DNA from: an uncultured Gammaproteobacteria bacterium
GTDB taxonomy: Bacteria; Pseudomonadota; Gammaproteobacteria; JAADHQ01
DNA: 44,442 bases
Assembly: GCA_947258655.1 (NCBI GenBank)
Contig: CAMYJD010000017.1
Location: 1-44,442 of the forward strand
Direction: 5' to 3'
In this document: positions 25,749-35,106 of the stretch, piece by piece
Numbering within the stretch: the stretch's first letter is position 1
Layout of the letters: the number at the start of each line of letters is the position of its first letter
Notes under the pieces: generated by a model
What the model saw: only the letters and a program-made list of their open reading frames with translations
What the model was told of the DNA's origin: nothing
Database searches by the model: none
Translations under genes and position numbers: made by a program

Positions 25749-26342
25749 ATGACAAGGCTTGTAGTTTCATTTGCTCTTTTATTCATGATTGCAAATACCT
25801 GTGTGGCGGAAACGCTATACGTAACGGACTTACTCAGACTCAATGTGAGCGAAAAGCCTCAACCCGGAGGGAAAACAGTCACGACGCTCAACAGCGGTGA
25901 CCCGCTCACTGTGCTCGAACGGCAGGCCGGCTATGTTAAGGTTCAGACCCGTGATGGACTGACTGGCTGGGCCAAATCTGCATATCTGGTTGCAGACAAA
26001 CCAGCGCGACTGATTGTCGCAGAAACACAGGAAAAGCTTACGCAAACGCAGGAACAATTATCCCAGGCCCGGGAGGATGCAAAATCGGCACAAGGCGAAG
26101 CGGTCAAATACAGGAAAGCCATGCAGACCGCCGAAGAGACACTGCAACAACAAAACTCACAACTGGAAAATATTGAACAACAGAATCGTAAATACGCATT
26201 CTCTACAATGAAATATGCCAGTAGCGTGCCGATCAATATCTTCCTGATTGCCGGCATTCTGCTTTTTTTATTAGGCATATTGCTTGGATGGTATATAATG
26301 GACTACAGATTACGCAAGCGCCATGGCGGTTTTCGCATATAA
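25749..26342 (+). CDS. SH3-domain/coiled-coil membrane protein (YgiM/TIGR04211-like)
   Basis: 197 residues from ATG 25749; the frame is open upstream, but this start gives a clean signal peptide (MTRLVVSFALLFMIANTCVA). A bacterial SH3 domain follows (about residues 21-88, starting ETLYVTDLLRLNVSEKPQP and including GLTGWAKSAYLV). Next comes a Gln/Glu-rich coiled coil (about 90-150) and a C-terminal membrane helix (about 163-185), then a basic tail. This architecture matches the TIGR04211 SH3 family (E. coli YgiM). The role is unknown, probably envelope- or peptidoglycan-associated. Confidence 0.82.
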   Translation: MTRLVVSFALLFMIANTCVAETLYVTDLLRLNVSEKPQPGGKTVTTLNSGDPLTVLERQAGYVKVQTRDGLTGWAKSAYLVADKPARLIVAETQEKLTQTQEQLSQAREDAKSAQGEAVKYRKAMQTAEETLQQQNSQLENIEQQNRKYAFSTMKYASSVPINIFLIAGILLFLLGILLGWYIMDYRLRKRHGGFRI

Positions 26343-26439
26343 ATGATGGGAATTCACAGCCGGCCGCTACACCCGAAACGAGTAGCAACCACTGTATTTA
26401 ATACATCGACAGCTACTGGATACAAGATTTACCAGAATC

Positions 26440-26829
26440 ATGGCAAAAATAATCATTCATACCGATCAAAATAGCACAGAAGAGTTGTTGCTGACGGAAG
26501 GCACAGTCACCATAGGGCGTACCAAGGACAACGACATACAGATCGATGATCCTGCAGTCAGTGCTTATCATGCCAAGCTGGTTTCATTTTTCAAGCCAAC
26601 CTATATACAGGACCTGCGCAGCACAAATGGTACCTATGTGAATGGTTCACGCGTCATGGAACATACACTGGAACATGGAGATATCATTACCATTGGCAAA
26701 CATAATATATATTTCAGCAAGGAAAGCGGCTTTGCCTCTACACCTGACCCGGACCATACCATTGAACTAAGTGCTGGCGATATCAGCCTGATCCTGAAAA
26801 ACGAAAAGTCGGAGAAAAATACGGATTAG
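26440..26829 (+). CDS. FHA-domain protein
   Basis: 129 residues, a single forkhead-associated domain (about 20-95) that binds phosphothreonine peptides. Core residues are present: GRTKDNDIQIDDP with the Gly-Arg pair, SAYHA (Ser and His of the binding loop) and the STNGTYVNG turn. A short acidic C-terminus follows. No Ser/Thr kinase gene is nearby, so the phospho-partner is unknown. It lies 53 bases ahead of rep, and 98 after the SH3 gene. Confidence 0.88.
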   Translation: MAKIIIHTDQNSTEELLLTEGTVTIGRTKDNDIQIDDPAVSAYHAKLVSFFKPTYIQDLRSTNGTYVNGSRVMEHTLEHGDIITIGKHNIYFSKESGFASTPDPDHTIELSAGDISLILKNEKSEKNTD

Positions 26830-26882
26830 GTTCGCCTCGACCATGAGCGCGATAATCGACCGCATTATATCTAGCTGTAAAT

Positions 26883-28886
26883 ATGTCAGACCTCCTCAAC
26901 GAACAACAAAAACAGGCCATCCAACACACTGACAGTCCTCTGCTCGTACTTGCCGGTGCGGGTAGCGGCAAGACGCGGGTCATTACGCACAAGATCGCCT
27001 ACCTGATCAAGAAGAAAATTCACCTGCCTGAACATATCTCTGCGGTGACCTTCACCAACAAGGCTGCACGTGAAATGCAACAGCGTGTCACAAAATTACT
27101 ACCACAAACTGATACACGTGGATTACAGGTTTCCACATTCCATACCCTTGGCTTAAAGATCATAAGACGAGAAAAGAAAAAACTGGGCCTGCGCAAGGGC
27201 TTTACAATATATGATCATCAGGACAGCAGCGCCCTGATCAGGGATCTGTTACGCAAGGACTTCGCCACTAACAGCGACATTGAAGACAAGGTTCACTGGC
27301 AGATCTCAGCATGGAAAAATGCATTCATAACCGCGGAACAGGCCATCCACGACAGCACCGATGCACAGGAACATACAGCTGCACAGATATATCTTAAATA
27401 TGATCAGGCGCTACGAACATACAATGCAGTCGACTTCGATGACCTGATCTCCCTGCCAGCAATGTTATTTGCACAGAACCAGGAGGTCTTACTGGCCTGG
27501 CAACAACGTATTCGCTATCTCCTCGTTGATGAATACCAGGACACCAATACGGCGCAGTATAACCTGATCAGATTATTACTCGGTACACGCTCAAGCCTGA
27601 CTGTTGTTGGCGATGATGATCAATCCGTATATGGCTGGCGCGGCGCCCAACCCGAAAACCTGAACCTGCTACTGACTGACTTTCCTACACTGAAGGTCGT
27701 CAAACTGGAGCAAAACTATCGTTCCGTCAGCAATATCCTGCATCTGGCAAATCATCTCATTGCACATAATCAACATCAGTTCGAGAAACGCTTATGGAGC
27801 GCACTTGGCAATGGTGACAAGGTGACTGTCATCAGCGCACGTAATGCCGACAACGAAGCAGAGAAAGTGGTTTCCAGAATCCTGCATCATCGTTTCAAAC
27901 ATAACCTGCCCTATTCCGACTATGCGATATTGTATCGGGGCAATCATCAGTCACGCCCGTTTGAACGCGCATTACGCGAACACCAGATCCCCTACCATCT
28001 CAGTGGCGGCCTGTCTTTTTTTGAACGCAGTGAAATCAAGGACATCATGGCCTACCTGCAACTGCTGGTTAATCCTGACAATGATGGCGCCTTCCTGCGC
28101 TCGGTCAATACACCCAGAAGGGGGCTCGGGCCGGGCACGATTGAAAAACTGGCAGACTTTGCCAGTACTAATAATGTCAGCCTGTTCTCGGCCTGCTATG
28201 AACAAGGCATCACTGAACACCTGGGAACGCGCGCCTATAGCAACCTGTTGAACTATTGCGACTGGATCAGTCACATAGCCGAAAAAGCGGAACGTGGCGA
28301 CACCTTGTCCGCAATCAAAGACATGATCGACGATATGCAATACAGGGAATGGATAGAGAACCAATGCAATGAACCCAAGGCTGCCGAAAACCGCCTCGGC
28401 AACATCGATGAATTACTGGGCTGGATTGCGCGCCTGCATAAAAAGAATCCTGACCAGGATCTTGCCCAGTGCCTGAATCATATGACCCTGATGGATATCC
28501 TCGAGCGTGACAATGAAGAGCAGGAAAACAATGCCGTACATTTGATGACCCTGCATGCCTCCAAGGGGCTCGAATTTGATCATGTCTATATCGTTGGCAT
28601 GGAAGAGGAGTTACTGCCTCATCGCAATAGCCTGGACGACAGCCTCGAAGAGGAAAGGAGACTGGCCTACGTCGGTATCACCCGGGCACGCAGGGGTCTG
28701 ACATTCACCCATGCGCTGACACGCCGTCGTTATGGAGAACTGCTGTCCTGCGAACCCAGTCGCTTCCTGGAGGAATTACCACAGGATTACCTGGACTGGG
28801 AGAACAACCGCCAGGAATCCAGCACCGAGCGCAAGGAGCGCGGCAACGCCCATCTGGCCAATTTACGCAATATGCTGGCGGACTAG
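26883..28886 (+). CDS. rep: ATP-dependent DNA helicase Rep (UvrD/Rep superfamily 1A)
   Basis: 667 residues (E. coli Rep 673). Helicase motifs in order: I AGAGSGKT (24-31), Ia AVTFTNKAAREM, II LLVDEYQDTN, III VVGDDDQSVYGWRGA, IV LEQNYRS, V VHLMTLHASKGLEFD and VI EERRLAYVGITRARRGL. It moves 3'-5' on single-stranded DNA and helps forks past bound proteins. The C-terminus is short, as in Rep and unlike UvrD/PcrA, which have a longer tail. It is convergent with the FliL-like gene. Confidence 0.94.
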   Translation: MSDLLNEQQKQAIQHTDSPLLVLAGAGSGKTRVITHKIAYLIKKKIHLPEHISAVTFTNKAAREMQQRVTKLLPQTDTRGLQVSTFHTLGLKIIRREKKKLGLRKGFTIYDHQDSSALIRDLLRKDFATNSDIEDKVHWQISAWKNAFITAEQAIHDSTDAQEHTAAQIYLKYDQALRTYNAVDFDDLISLPAMLFAQNQEVLLAWQQRIRYLLVDEYQDTNTAQYNLIRLLLGTRSSLTVVGDDDQSVYGWRGAQPENLNLLLTDFPTLKVVKLEQNYRSVSNILHLANHLIAHNQHQFEKRLWSALGNGDKVTVISARNADNEAEKVVSRILHHRFKHNLPYSDYAILYRGNHQSRPFERALREHQIPYHLSGGLSFFERSEIKDIMAYLQLLVNPDNDGAFLRSVNTPRRGLGPGTIEKLADFASTNNVSLFSACYEQGITEHLGTRAYSNLLNYCDWISHIAEKAERGDTLSAIKDMIDDMQYREWIENQCNEPKAAENRLGNIDELLGWIARLHKKNPDQDLAQCLNHMTLMDILERDNEEQENNAVHLMTLHASKGLEFDHVYIVGMEEELLPHRNSLDDSLEEERRLAYVGITRARRGLTFTHALTRRRYGELLSCEPSRFLEELPQDYLDWENNRQESSTERKERGNAHLANLRNMLAD

Positions 28887-28917
28887 CAGTGGGTAGTAAT
28901 ACTATATCCCTTAAATA

Positions 28918-29358
28918 TCACTGACCGACGATCTTGGGAAGATAAACGGCCTCGATAATTTCCTTGCCTGTCATTTTTTTCAGACCTTCCTGGACCTCCT
29001 TCAGCACTTCGGCCGTCAGTTTAACCTTGCCCTGACTGGAGCTGATTTCCGAAAAGGACAGGCTGCTAAACAGTAAAACCAGGCGATGTCTTATCATGGG
29101 CATGTGTTTTTGCACCGTTGCTGAGTCATTCACATCGGCCAGCTTCAGTGTCACCTCGACCTGCAGATAGCGGACATCGCTGTCCCTGTCACTCAGATTA
29201 ACAACAAACGCAGGCCTCATTTCCAGATAGGGAGAAGTACTACCACCACCTCCACCGGCGGCATAGGCATTTATACTCATTCCCATTATTACAAACATAT
29301 AAGCGGCATGAAGCCCACTTCTATATATACCTGGTAACCATCCTTTCATTATTTTCAT
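28918..29358 (-). CDS. Orphan FliL-like protein
   Basis: 146 residues. The C-terminal two thirds match the FliL periplasmic domain: YLEMRPAFVVNLSD, RYLQVEVTLKLAD, IRHRLVLLFSSLSF and a final EIIEAVYLPKIVGQ. Flagellar FliL is membrane-anchored by one helix; here the N-terminus (about 1-33, ending INAYAA) looks like a leader peptide with a Gly-rich linker after it, so it may be released to the periplasm. No flagellar genes are near. Such orphan FliL-like proteins occur in gammaproteobacteria next to rep or cytochrome c genes; their role is unknown. Confidence 0.75.
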   Translation of the reverse strand: MKIMKGWLPGIYRSGLHAAYMFVIMGMSINAYAAGGGGGSTSPYLEMRPAFVVNLSDRDSDVRYLQVEVTLKLADVNDSATVQKHMPMIRHRLVLLFSSLSFSEISSSQGKVKLTAEVLKEVQEGLKKMTGKEIIEAVYLPKIVGQ

Positions 29359-29591
29359 ACTACACCTGACCTGACAATTGATAGTTAATGCTGATCTGCT
29401 TCATCTGATATATAAACTTTGCCTTACTTGTGTAAACTCAACAACTAAAGCGATCTATACCTACCTATTTTCGGTCAGTTTCCCGCTAACTTTAGATCAC
29501 TGAGTATTGCCTGCCATGATCTTTATCTGATGAACCGTTGCCTTGCATTTGCTGGCTTGCTCACGCAGCCCGGTGATAATTGGCTGGCCAT

Positions 29592-29620
29592 AAAAAAGGG
29601 CTACAATAGTAGCCCTTTTT
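29592..29620. terminator. Bidirectional Rho-independent terminator
   Basis: Stem GGGCTAC (29598-29604), loop AATA, stem GTAGCCC (29609-29615), with an A-run on the left and a T-run on the right. It works on either strand. It sits 23 bases after the cytochrome c stop on the minus strand, its probable client. Confidence 0.85.
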
Positions 29621-29642
29621 ATCAACCCTGCCGGAAATGGGG

Positions 29643-30107
29643 TTACATACCGCTGTTCGCCAGCATGTCCTCGATCGCAGCGCTGAGCTCCTCATCGCTG
29701 AAATCACCGCCGCCACGTGGAGGCATGATGCCCTTGCCATTGACGACAGCGGCCAGCATTGCGTCCATACCAGCCTCCATACGCGTTTCCCAGTCACCCT
29801 TGCTGCCGATCTTCGGCGCACCAGCGACTCCGGCGACATGGCAGCCACCGCAGGACGCCGCTACGACTTCCTGTCCGGACCTGGCCGCCTTGGGCGCGCC
29901 CGCGTCCACCGCAGCGCCAACACTGACCTTGCCAACAGGTTCAATCCGTTCCTGCATTGCTTTCTCGGCACGGGCACTCTTCTGCTGCTTCATTGAAGAG
30001 GTTTCACTTACATTCTGGGCAATAAAAAACGCGATGACACCCAGCAGTGCAATCGCAATCGTTACTATAGCAATCGATTTTATAACTTGTTGATCTTGGT
30101 CAGTCAC
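29643..30107 (-). CDS. Cytochrome c5-like membrane-anchored c-type cytochrome
   Basis: About 154 residues. The start is set at GTG 30107 because GGGAG lies six bases ahead of it; the ATG two codons earlier directly abuts that ribosome site. An uncleaved N-terminal helix (about 10-30, VIKSIAIVTIAIALLGVIAFF) anchors the protein. The heme motif CGGCH and the Met ligand in GIMPPRGG follow in a class I c5 domain. It probably shuttles electrons to a terminal oxidase or other periplasmic acceptor. Upstream are about 350 bases without a gene. Confidence 0.9.
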   Translation of the reverse strand: MTDQDQQVIKSIAIVTIAIALLGVIAFFIAQNVSETSSMKQQKSARAEKAMQERIEPVGKVSVGAAVDAGAPKAARSGQEVVAASCGGCHVAGVAGAPKIGSKGDWETRMEAGMDAMLAAVVNGKGIMPPRGGGDFSDEELSAAIEDMLANSGM

Positions 30108-30113
30108 TCTCAT

Positions 30114-30466
30114 CTCCCGTTTTCTTTATCTCTGGAACTGCCGCTTGCTGTCTTATATACATACGCGTAGGCAGTCTTTTCGGCACTGCGCCAGACTACG
30201 AGGCAATAAGGCATTCAAAGCCCCGAATTAACATGCTATTGTGTCGTAATAGACACATATCCTGTGCAGCGGCTGATTATACTGATAAAAGCCAGGTAGT
30301 TATAGGCGCTGCAATGCTCTTTTACCCTGTAAATTTTTTTACCCATATAAACTTTAGTATTAGGGTAGGATAAACGGGGAACAATCATACAAATCAATTG
30401 AGCATAGAAGCCGACAATCGGCCATAAAGCTTGACTTGATATATATTTGGGACTATATTCCCAATC
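30114..30466. other. Gene-free region between cytochrome c5 and DUF6502 genes
   Basis: Divergent spacer of about 350 bases. It holds the promoter of the DUF6502 gene at its right end (see separate entry) and must hold that of the cytochrome gene at its left end, for which no clear element was found. A short minus-strand reading frame here is Cys- and Tyr-rich and looks random. Confidence 0.5.
30431..30459 (+). promoter_or_regulatory. Promoter of the DUF6502-DUF5666 pair, near leaderless, with overlapping palindrome
   Basis: TTGACT (30431-30436), 17 bases, then TATATT (30454-30459): close to the sigma-70 consensus. The ATG of the DUF6502 gene is at 30467, so transcription would start at or one base before the start codon. 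TTGGGA (30447-30452) and TCCCAA (30459-30464) form an inverted repeat around the -10 element, a plausible operator. Confidence 0.65.
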
Positions 30467-31282
30467 ATGGACGAATCCAATCAACAGCTTCTGGCACGCG
30501 CTATTTTGCGCCTGTTACGCCCGCTGGTGCGTATATTACTGCGTAACGGCGTCGCCTTCGGCACCTTTTCTGATCTGGCCAAAAAGGTCTATACCGATGT
30601 GGCCTTTGAGGATTTCACCCTGGAGGGAAAGAAGCAAACTGTGTCGAGGGTGTCGATACTGACCGGACTGACACGCAAGGAGGTCAAACGCCTGCATGAA
30701 CTACCCGAGCCAGGCTCGCTCAGCGAGGAGAAACGCTATAACCGCGCAATTCGTGTGATTAGTGGCTGGCTCAACGATACGCGTTTTTGCTCTGCCGACG
30801 GCGTACCGTTGCCGTTAGCGCTGGAAGACGAGGAGCCTTCTTTTAGCACGCTGGTCAGGGCCTACAGTGGTGATGTCCCGGTACAGGCGATGCTGACCGA
30901 GCTGACGACATCGAAAAGCGTCGAGCAACGCGATGGTATCATTTACCTGATCCGTCACGCCTATATCCCCTCTGATGACCCGGTAGAGAAAATTCATATC
31001 CTCGGCACCGATGTCGAGGAATTGATCGCCACGATCGACCATAACCTGACCCACCAGCGCGATGAACTCCGTTTCCAGCGCAAGGTCAGCAACGACAATA
31101 TTTCAGCCACCTCCCTGAAGGCGTTCAGACAACTGTCTACAAAGGAAGCGCAGATGTTTCTTGAACACCTGGATAGCTGGCTGACCGAACACGAACTGGA
31201 CCCCAAAAACGAGCATGAACAGACCCCTGTCAGGGTTTGCATGGGGGTCTATTACTATGAAGATCAACCCGAGGAGCAATGA
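30467..31282 (+). CDS. DUF6502 family protein
   Basis: 271 residues, soluble. The N-terminus ARAILRLLRPLVRILLRNGV with FSDLAKKVYTDVAFEDF is typical of DUF6502, whose first half looks like a winged helix-turn-helix (SRVSILTGLTRKEVKRLHEL, about 62-82), so it may be a DNA-binding regulator. The C-terminal half is helical with no known motif. The product starts with Met at what is predicted to be the 5' end of the mRNA. Its stop overlaps the next gene (ATGA), and the pairing with a DUF5666 lipoprotein suggests a joint, unknown role. Confidence 0.8.
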   Translation: MDESNQQLLARAILRLLRPLVRILLRNGVAFGTFSDLAKKVYTDVAFEDFTLEGKKQTVSRVSILTGLTRKEVKRLHELPEPGSLSEEKRYNRAIRVISGWLNDTRFCSADGVPLPLALEDEEPSFSTLVRAYSGDVPVQAMLTELTTSKSVEQRDGIIYLIRHAYIPSDDPVEKIHILGTDVEELIATIDHNLTHQRDELRFQRKVSNDNISATSLKAFRQLSTKEAQMFLEHLDSWLTEHELDPKNEHEQTPVRVCMGVYYYEDQPEEQ

Positions 31283-31284
31283 TC

Positions 31285-32742
31285 ATGTGCCGCTCTCTAT
31301 TATATAGTCTCATCATATCTGTCTTTACATTCACACTGGCCTCCTGCGGTGGCGGTGGCAGTGCCGGTATAGGCGGTACCGGCATTACCTCTAGTGGCAC
31401 CATTTCCGGCTTCGGCAGTATTTTTGTCAATGGTGTGGAATTCAATACCGACAATGTCAATAACGTTAGCGGCGACCTGTCGCAGGTTGCTGATCTGCGC
31501 CTGGGCATGGTGGTCACCGTACGTGGCCAGATCGATAACAATGGAACCACCGGCACCGCTGACAGTATCGATGTTGATATCGAACTCGAGGGCCCTGTCG
31601 CCAACGCTCCAATACTGGATAGCAATACCAATACCAAGTCCTTTACGGTACTGGGCCGTAGCGTTATCGCCAGCGATGGCAGTACCGTCTTTGATGGCAG
31701 CGGCTTTAGCTTCGCAAGCATCGCCCAGGATGATGTCGTGGAGGTCAGTGGTTACCTGGATGCCAACGGCCGCTTACAGGCCACCCGTATCGAGAAGAAG
31801 GGCACGCTAAACCTCGGCAATACCGAGGTTGAAGTGAATGGTATTGTCGACAATATATTGTCGGCAGTCAGCTTTGAGCTGAAGGTCGATAACACAGTAC
31901 TGACTATAAATGACCCGAACGCCGTGGCGGCTGCTGCTGGCATTACTATCAGCAACGGCCTGGAACTCGAAATCGAAGGTTTACTAACAAATAATTCGGA
32001 AATTCGGGCTACCGAAATAAAGCTTGATGACGATCTGTTTGACAACAATGATTCGGGCATCGAAATCGAAGGGTTTATAAGCAACTTTATCGATCCTTCG
32101 AATTTCACGATCAACGGCCAGCAAATTGATGCCAGCAGTGCAACCATAGTCCCGAACGGCCTGACACTAGCCAATAATGTCAAGGTCGAGGTCGAAGGCA
32201 CCCTAAGTGGTGGCGTGTTGATTGCCAGCGAGGTCGAAGGACGTAGTGGTGAAATACGTATTGACTCGAACGTATCTGCTGTCGATACAAACAATAATAC
32301 GATTACACTGTCATTCTCAGGCTCGAGTGTTACCGTTACTGTCGACAGCCAGACCAAGCTGGAAGACGATATCGGTTCCAATCCATTGACATTGGCAGCC
32401 ATTGGCAGCGGTGATTTTCTGAAGATCAAGGCCATTGACAATAATGGCGTGTATGTTGCCACTGATGTGAAACGCGAAGCCGATCAGATGGATGGCGAGG
32501 TCCGCCTGCGAGGCCCTGTCACGGTTATTGACAAGAGCACTCCCGGTCAGGAAAGCGTCACCATCCTCGGCATCACCTATGCCTCGGATGCCAATACGGA
32601 TTTCGAGATCAACGATGAGCCGAAGACCCGTGCCGAGTTTTTTACGGCACTTGATACAGGCGGTAAAATAGTTGATATCAAGGACGACAAGGTTGGCGGT
32701 GCTATTGATGGTGTTGCTGACGAGATGGATCTGAAGAACTGA
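31285..32742 (+). CDS. DUF5666-repeat lipoprotein
   Basis: 485 residues from ATG 31285, preferred over the ATG six bases earlier because GAGGAG (31271-31276) is then eight bases away. The lipoprotein signal ends in the lipobox LASC, with mature N-terminal Cys and a Gly-rich linker. The rest is a string of about five or six beta-rich units of 60-75 residues with recurring VEVSGYLD / LEIEGLL / VEVEGTL and ATEI / ATRIE patterns (DUF5666). Acidic and Asn-rich, it is likely exposed on the outer membrane. It ends convergently with the exporter gene, and a 13-bp inverted repeat lies between. Confidence 0.83.
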   Translation: MCRSLLYSLIISVFTFTLASCGGGGSAGIGGTGITSSGTISGFGSIFVNGVEFNTDNVNNVSGDLSQVADLRLGMVVTVRGQIDNNGTTGTADSIDVDIELEGPVANAPILDSNTNTKSFTVLGRSVIASDGSTVFDGSGFSFASIAQDDVVEVSGYLDANGRLQATRIEKKGTLNLGNTEVEVNGIVDNILSAVSFELKVDNTVLTINDPNAVAAAAGITISNGLELEIEGLLTNNSEIRATEIKLDDDLFDNNDSGIEIEGFISNFIDPSNFTINGQQIDASSATIVPNGLTLANNVKVEVEGTLSGGVLIASEVEGRSGEIRIDSNVSAVDTNNNTITLSFSGSSVTVTVDSQTKLEDDIGSNPLTLAAIGSGDFLKIKAIDNNGVYVATDVKREADQMDGEVRLRGPVTVIDKSTPGQESVTILGITYASDANTDFEINDEPKTRAEFFTALDTGGKIVDIKDDKVGGAIDGVADEMDLKN

Positions 32743-32746
32743 CAAT

Positions 32747-32789
32747 GATCATCGCTGTATTGTCTAACCCGGACATTACAGCGACGATC
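32747..32789. repeat. Imperfect inverted repeat between convergent genes
   Basis: GATCATCGCTGTA (32747-32759) and TACAGCGACGATC (32777-32789) pair at 12 of 13 positions with a 17-base loop. It sits between the ends of the DUF5666 and exporter genes and touches the exporter stop. There is no T-run, so Rho-independent termination is doubtful. Confidence 0.6.
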
Positions 32790-35106
32790 AATCCCGTGCT
32801 GCCTCATTCTTGTCCCTGAACACCAGCACTGCCAGTGCTGGCAACAGAATCATCGCCGCGAGCATGTTGGCCAGGAACACAAAAGTCAGCAGGATACCCA
32901 TATCGGCCTGGAATTTCAGCGCCGAAAAAATCCAGGTACTGACACCCATCGCCAGTGTCAGCGCGGTAAACAGGACCGCATGCCCGGTCGTCGTGAATGC
33001 CTTGAACAGGGCCTCCCTGATCGGCAGGCCTTCGTCCATGAATTCATGCAGGCGGCTGTAGATATAGATGCCGTAGTCCACGCCGATACCGACACCCAGG
33101 GCAACGACAGGCAGCGTCGCGACCTTCAGACCGATATTCAGGTACACCATCAGTGCATAGGTCAGGATAGACACCAGCGCCAGCGGTATCACGATACACA
33201 GCGTCCCCAGTATGGACCTGAAACCAATAATGCACAGAATGATAATAGCGCTATACACATAAACCAGCATTGGCACCTGGGCCGCAGACACGGCTTCGTT
33301 GGTCGCGGCCATGACGCCGACATTACCACTGGCCAGTCTGAAATCGACAGCAGCAGTGGTTTTTTCTGCCTGGTATCGCTTGATGGCATCTACGATAGCG
33401 GCGATCGTCGTCGCCTTGTGATCGGCGGTAAATATATAAACGGCCATAACGCTGCAATCGGAATTCAACAGTCCGGTACTGGTGTCGAATGGCGTCACTG
33501 ACTGCGCCAGCACATACTGGTTACGCGACAGTACACGCCATTTCAGACTGCCTTCATTCCAGCCGGCATTGACGATTTTGGCCAGTTGCGGAAGACTGGT
33601 CACCGACTGCACGCCTTCGGTATTCTGCATGCGCCAGGCAAAGCGATCGATTTCATCCATTATTTCGTATGTTGTGCATGCGCCCTGCTTTGACTCGGCG
33701 ATCACGGTCAGCACGTCGACGCCGATGGCATATTGACTGGTGATTTTTTCGATGTCGCGGTTATAACGTGAATCCGCATGCAATTCCGGCGCCCCTGCCT
33801 CAAGGTCGCCTATTTTCAGATTCGCGCCTTTCCACAGGCCAAATAACAATAACAGGCTCGCCAGCGATATGATCAAGGCCGAATTCCTGCGTGTAAATAC
33901 ATCGGCAAAGCACTTCCATTGCGGGGTATAGCGACCGACATGGGTGCGCTTGAAATAGCCTGCCGGCATATAAGACAACAGCACCGGCAACAGGAACAGG
34001 TTGGTCAGTACAATCACGGCAATGCCGACACTCGCAGCTATGGCCATCTCCCGAATGATGCCGATATCGATCAGCAATATGGTCAAAAACCCGAGCGTAT
34101 CACTGATCAGGGCGACGCTACCCGGTACCAGCAACTGACGGAACGCGGCCCGTGCACCTCTTACGCTATCCTTGCGCTGATCGGCCTCGACCCTGACCGC
34201 ATTGACCATCTGTATTCCATGACTGATACCGATAGCGAATACCAGAAACGGTACCAGTATCGACATCGGGTCGATGCCGTAGCCCATCAATGGCAACAGG
34301 CCGAGCTGCCAGATCACTGCTGTCAGTGAACACAGCATCGGCAATAATGTCAGGCGTATCGAGCGCGTATAGACATAGATCAGGATTGCTGTCACCAACA
34401 GTGTGATCGCAAAAAAGAGACCGACATCCGCCAGGCCGTCGACGACATCGCCGATCAGTTTCGCGAAGCCGATGATCTGGATATCAATATTTTCATCGCC
34501 GAATTGCTGGCGTAGTTTTTCGAGACGCTCTGCCAGATCAATATAATCTATCTTCTGTTGATCGCTAGCCGATATCAGGTTAGCGCGTATCATTGCGCTC
34601 TTGAAATCAGCCGAAACGAGGCGCCCCAACTTACCGGACTTGAGGATATTCGAGCGTACGATTTCAAAACCTTTGGCACCGGCAATAAAATCCGCCGGGA
34701 TAACATTACCGCCGGCAAAGCCGCCTTCGACAACCTCAACAAAGCGTGTATTCGGGGTAAACAGCGAGGTCACCGAAGATCGTTCGATACCGGGAATAAA
34801 GAACACCTCGTCCGTGGCGGCCTTCAGGGTATCGAAAAATTTCGCCGTGAAAATATCACCCTGCCTGACAGACACCGCTATCAGGATACGGTTGGCACCG
34901 CCGAACTCCTTCTGGTGCTTGAAGAATGTCTGCATGTACTCATGCCCGGCCGGCAACAGCTTTTTAAAGCCTGCATCCAGACGGACCTGGGTAGCGGAAT
35001 AAGCGAGAAACAGGCTTAACAGTGCAAACAGTAACAGCACATACGGACGATGACTGAAAACCCAGTGCGCGATGGATCCACACAGGCCTTTCTTGTCGAC
35101 GCTCAC
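32788..35106 (-). CDS. RND/MMPL-family exporter
   Basis: 772 residues with a duplicated RND layout. TM1 (about 20-38) is followed by a large periplasmic domain (about 40-215), then five helices including FAITLLVTAILIYVYT and the sterol-sensing-like MSILVPFLVFAIGISHGIQM block. The second half repeats this (TM near 405, periplasmic domain to about 615, helices including VALGVGIGVDYGIYIYSRL). The VDYG and related motifs mark MMPL-type proteins that move lipids or hydrophobic compounds. It is last in an operon with the YCF48-like, DUF1329 and DUF1302 genes; its ATG overlaps the upstream stop. Confidence 0.9.
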   Translation of the reverse strand: MSVDKKGLCGSIAHWVFSHRPYVLLLFALLSLFLAYSATQVRLDAGFKKLLPAGHEYMQTFFKHQKEFGGANRILIAVSVRQGDIFTAKFFDTLKAATDEVFFIPGIERSSVTSLFTPNTRFVEVVEGGFAGGNVIPADFIAGAKGFEIVRSNILKSGKLGRLVSADFKSAMIRANLISASDQQKIDYIDLAERLEKLRQQFGDENIDIQIIGFAKLIGDVVDGLADVGLFFAITLLVTAILIYVYTRSIRLTLLPMLCSLTAVIWQLGLLPLMGYGIDPMSILVPFLVFAIGISHGIQMVNAVRVEADQRKDSVRGARAAFRQLLVPGSVALISDTLGFLTILLIDIGIIREMAIAASVGIAVIVLTNLFLLPVLLSYMPAGYFKRTHVGRYTPQWKCFADVFTRRNSALIISLASLLLLFGLWKGANLKIGDLEAGAPELHADSRYNRDIEKITSQYAIGVDVLTVIAESKQGACTTYEIMDEIDRFAWRMQNTEGVQSVTSLPQLAKIVNAGWNEGSLKWRVLSRNQYVLAQSVTPFDTSTGLLNSDCSVMAVYIFTADHKATTIAAIVDAIKRYQAEKTTAAVDFRLASGNVGVMAATNEAVSAAQVPMLVYVYSAIIILCIIGFRSILGTLCIVIPLALVSILTYALMVYLNIGLKVATLPVVALGVGIGVDYGIYIYSRLHEFMDEGLPIREALFKAFTTTGHAVLFTALTLAMGVSTWIFSALKFQADMGILLTFVFLANMLAAMILLPALAVLVFRDKNEAARD

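Noticed and set aside
30236-30484. 82-codon minus-strand frame ahead of the DUF6502 gene
   Set aside because: Covers the predicted promoter and start of DUF6502; composition looks random and no ribosome site is seen.
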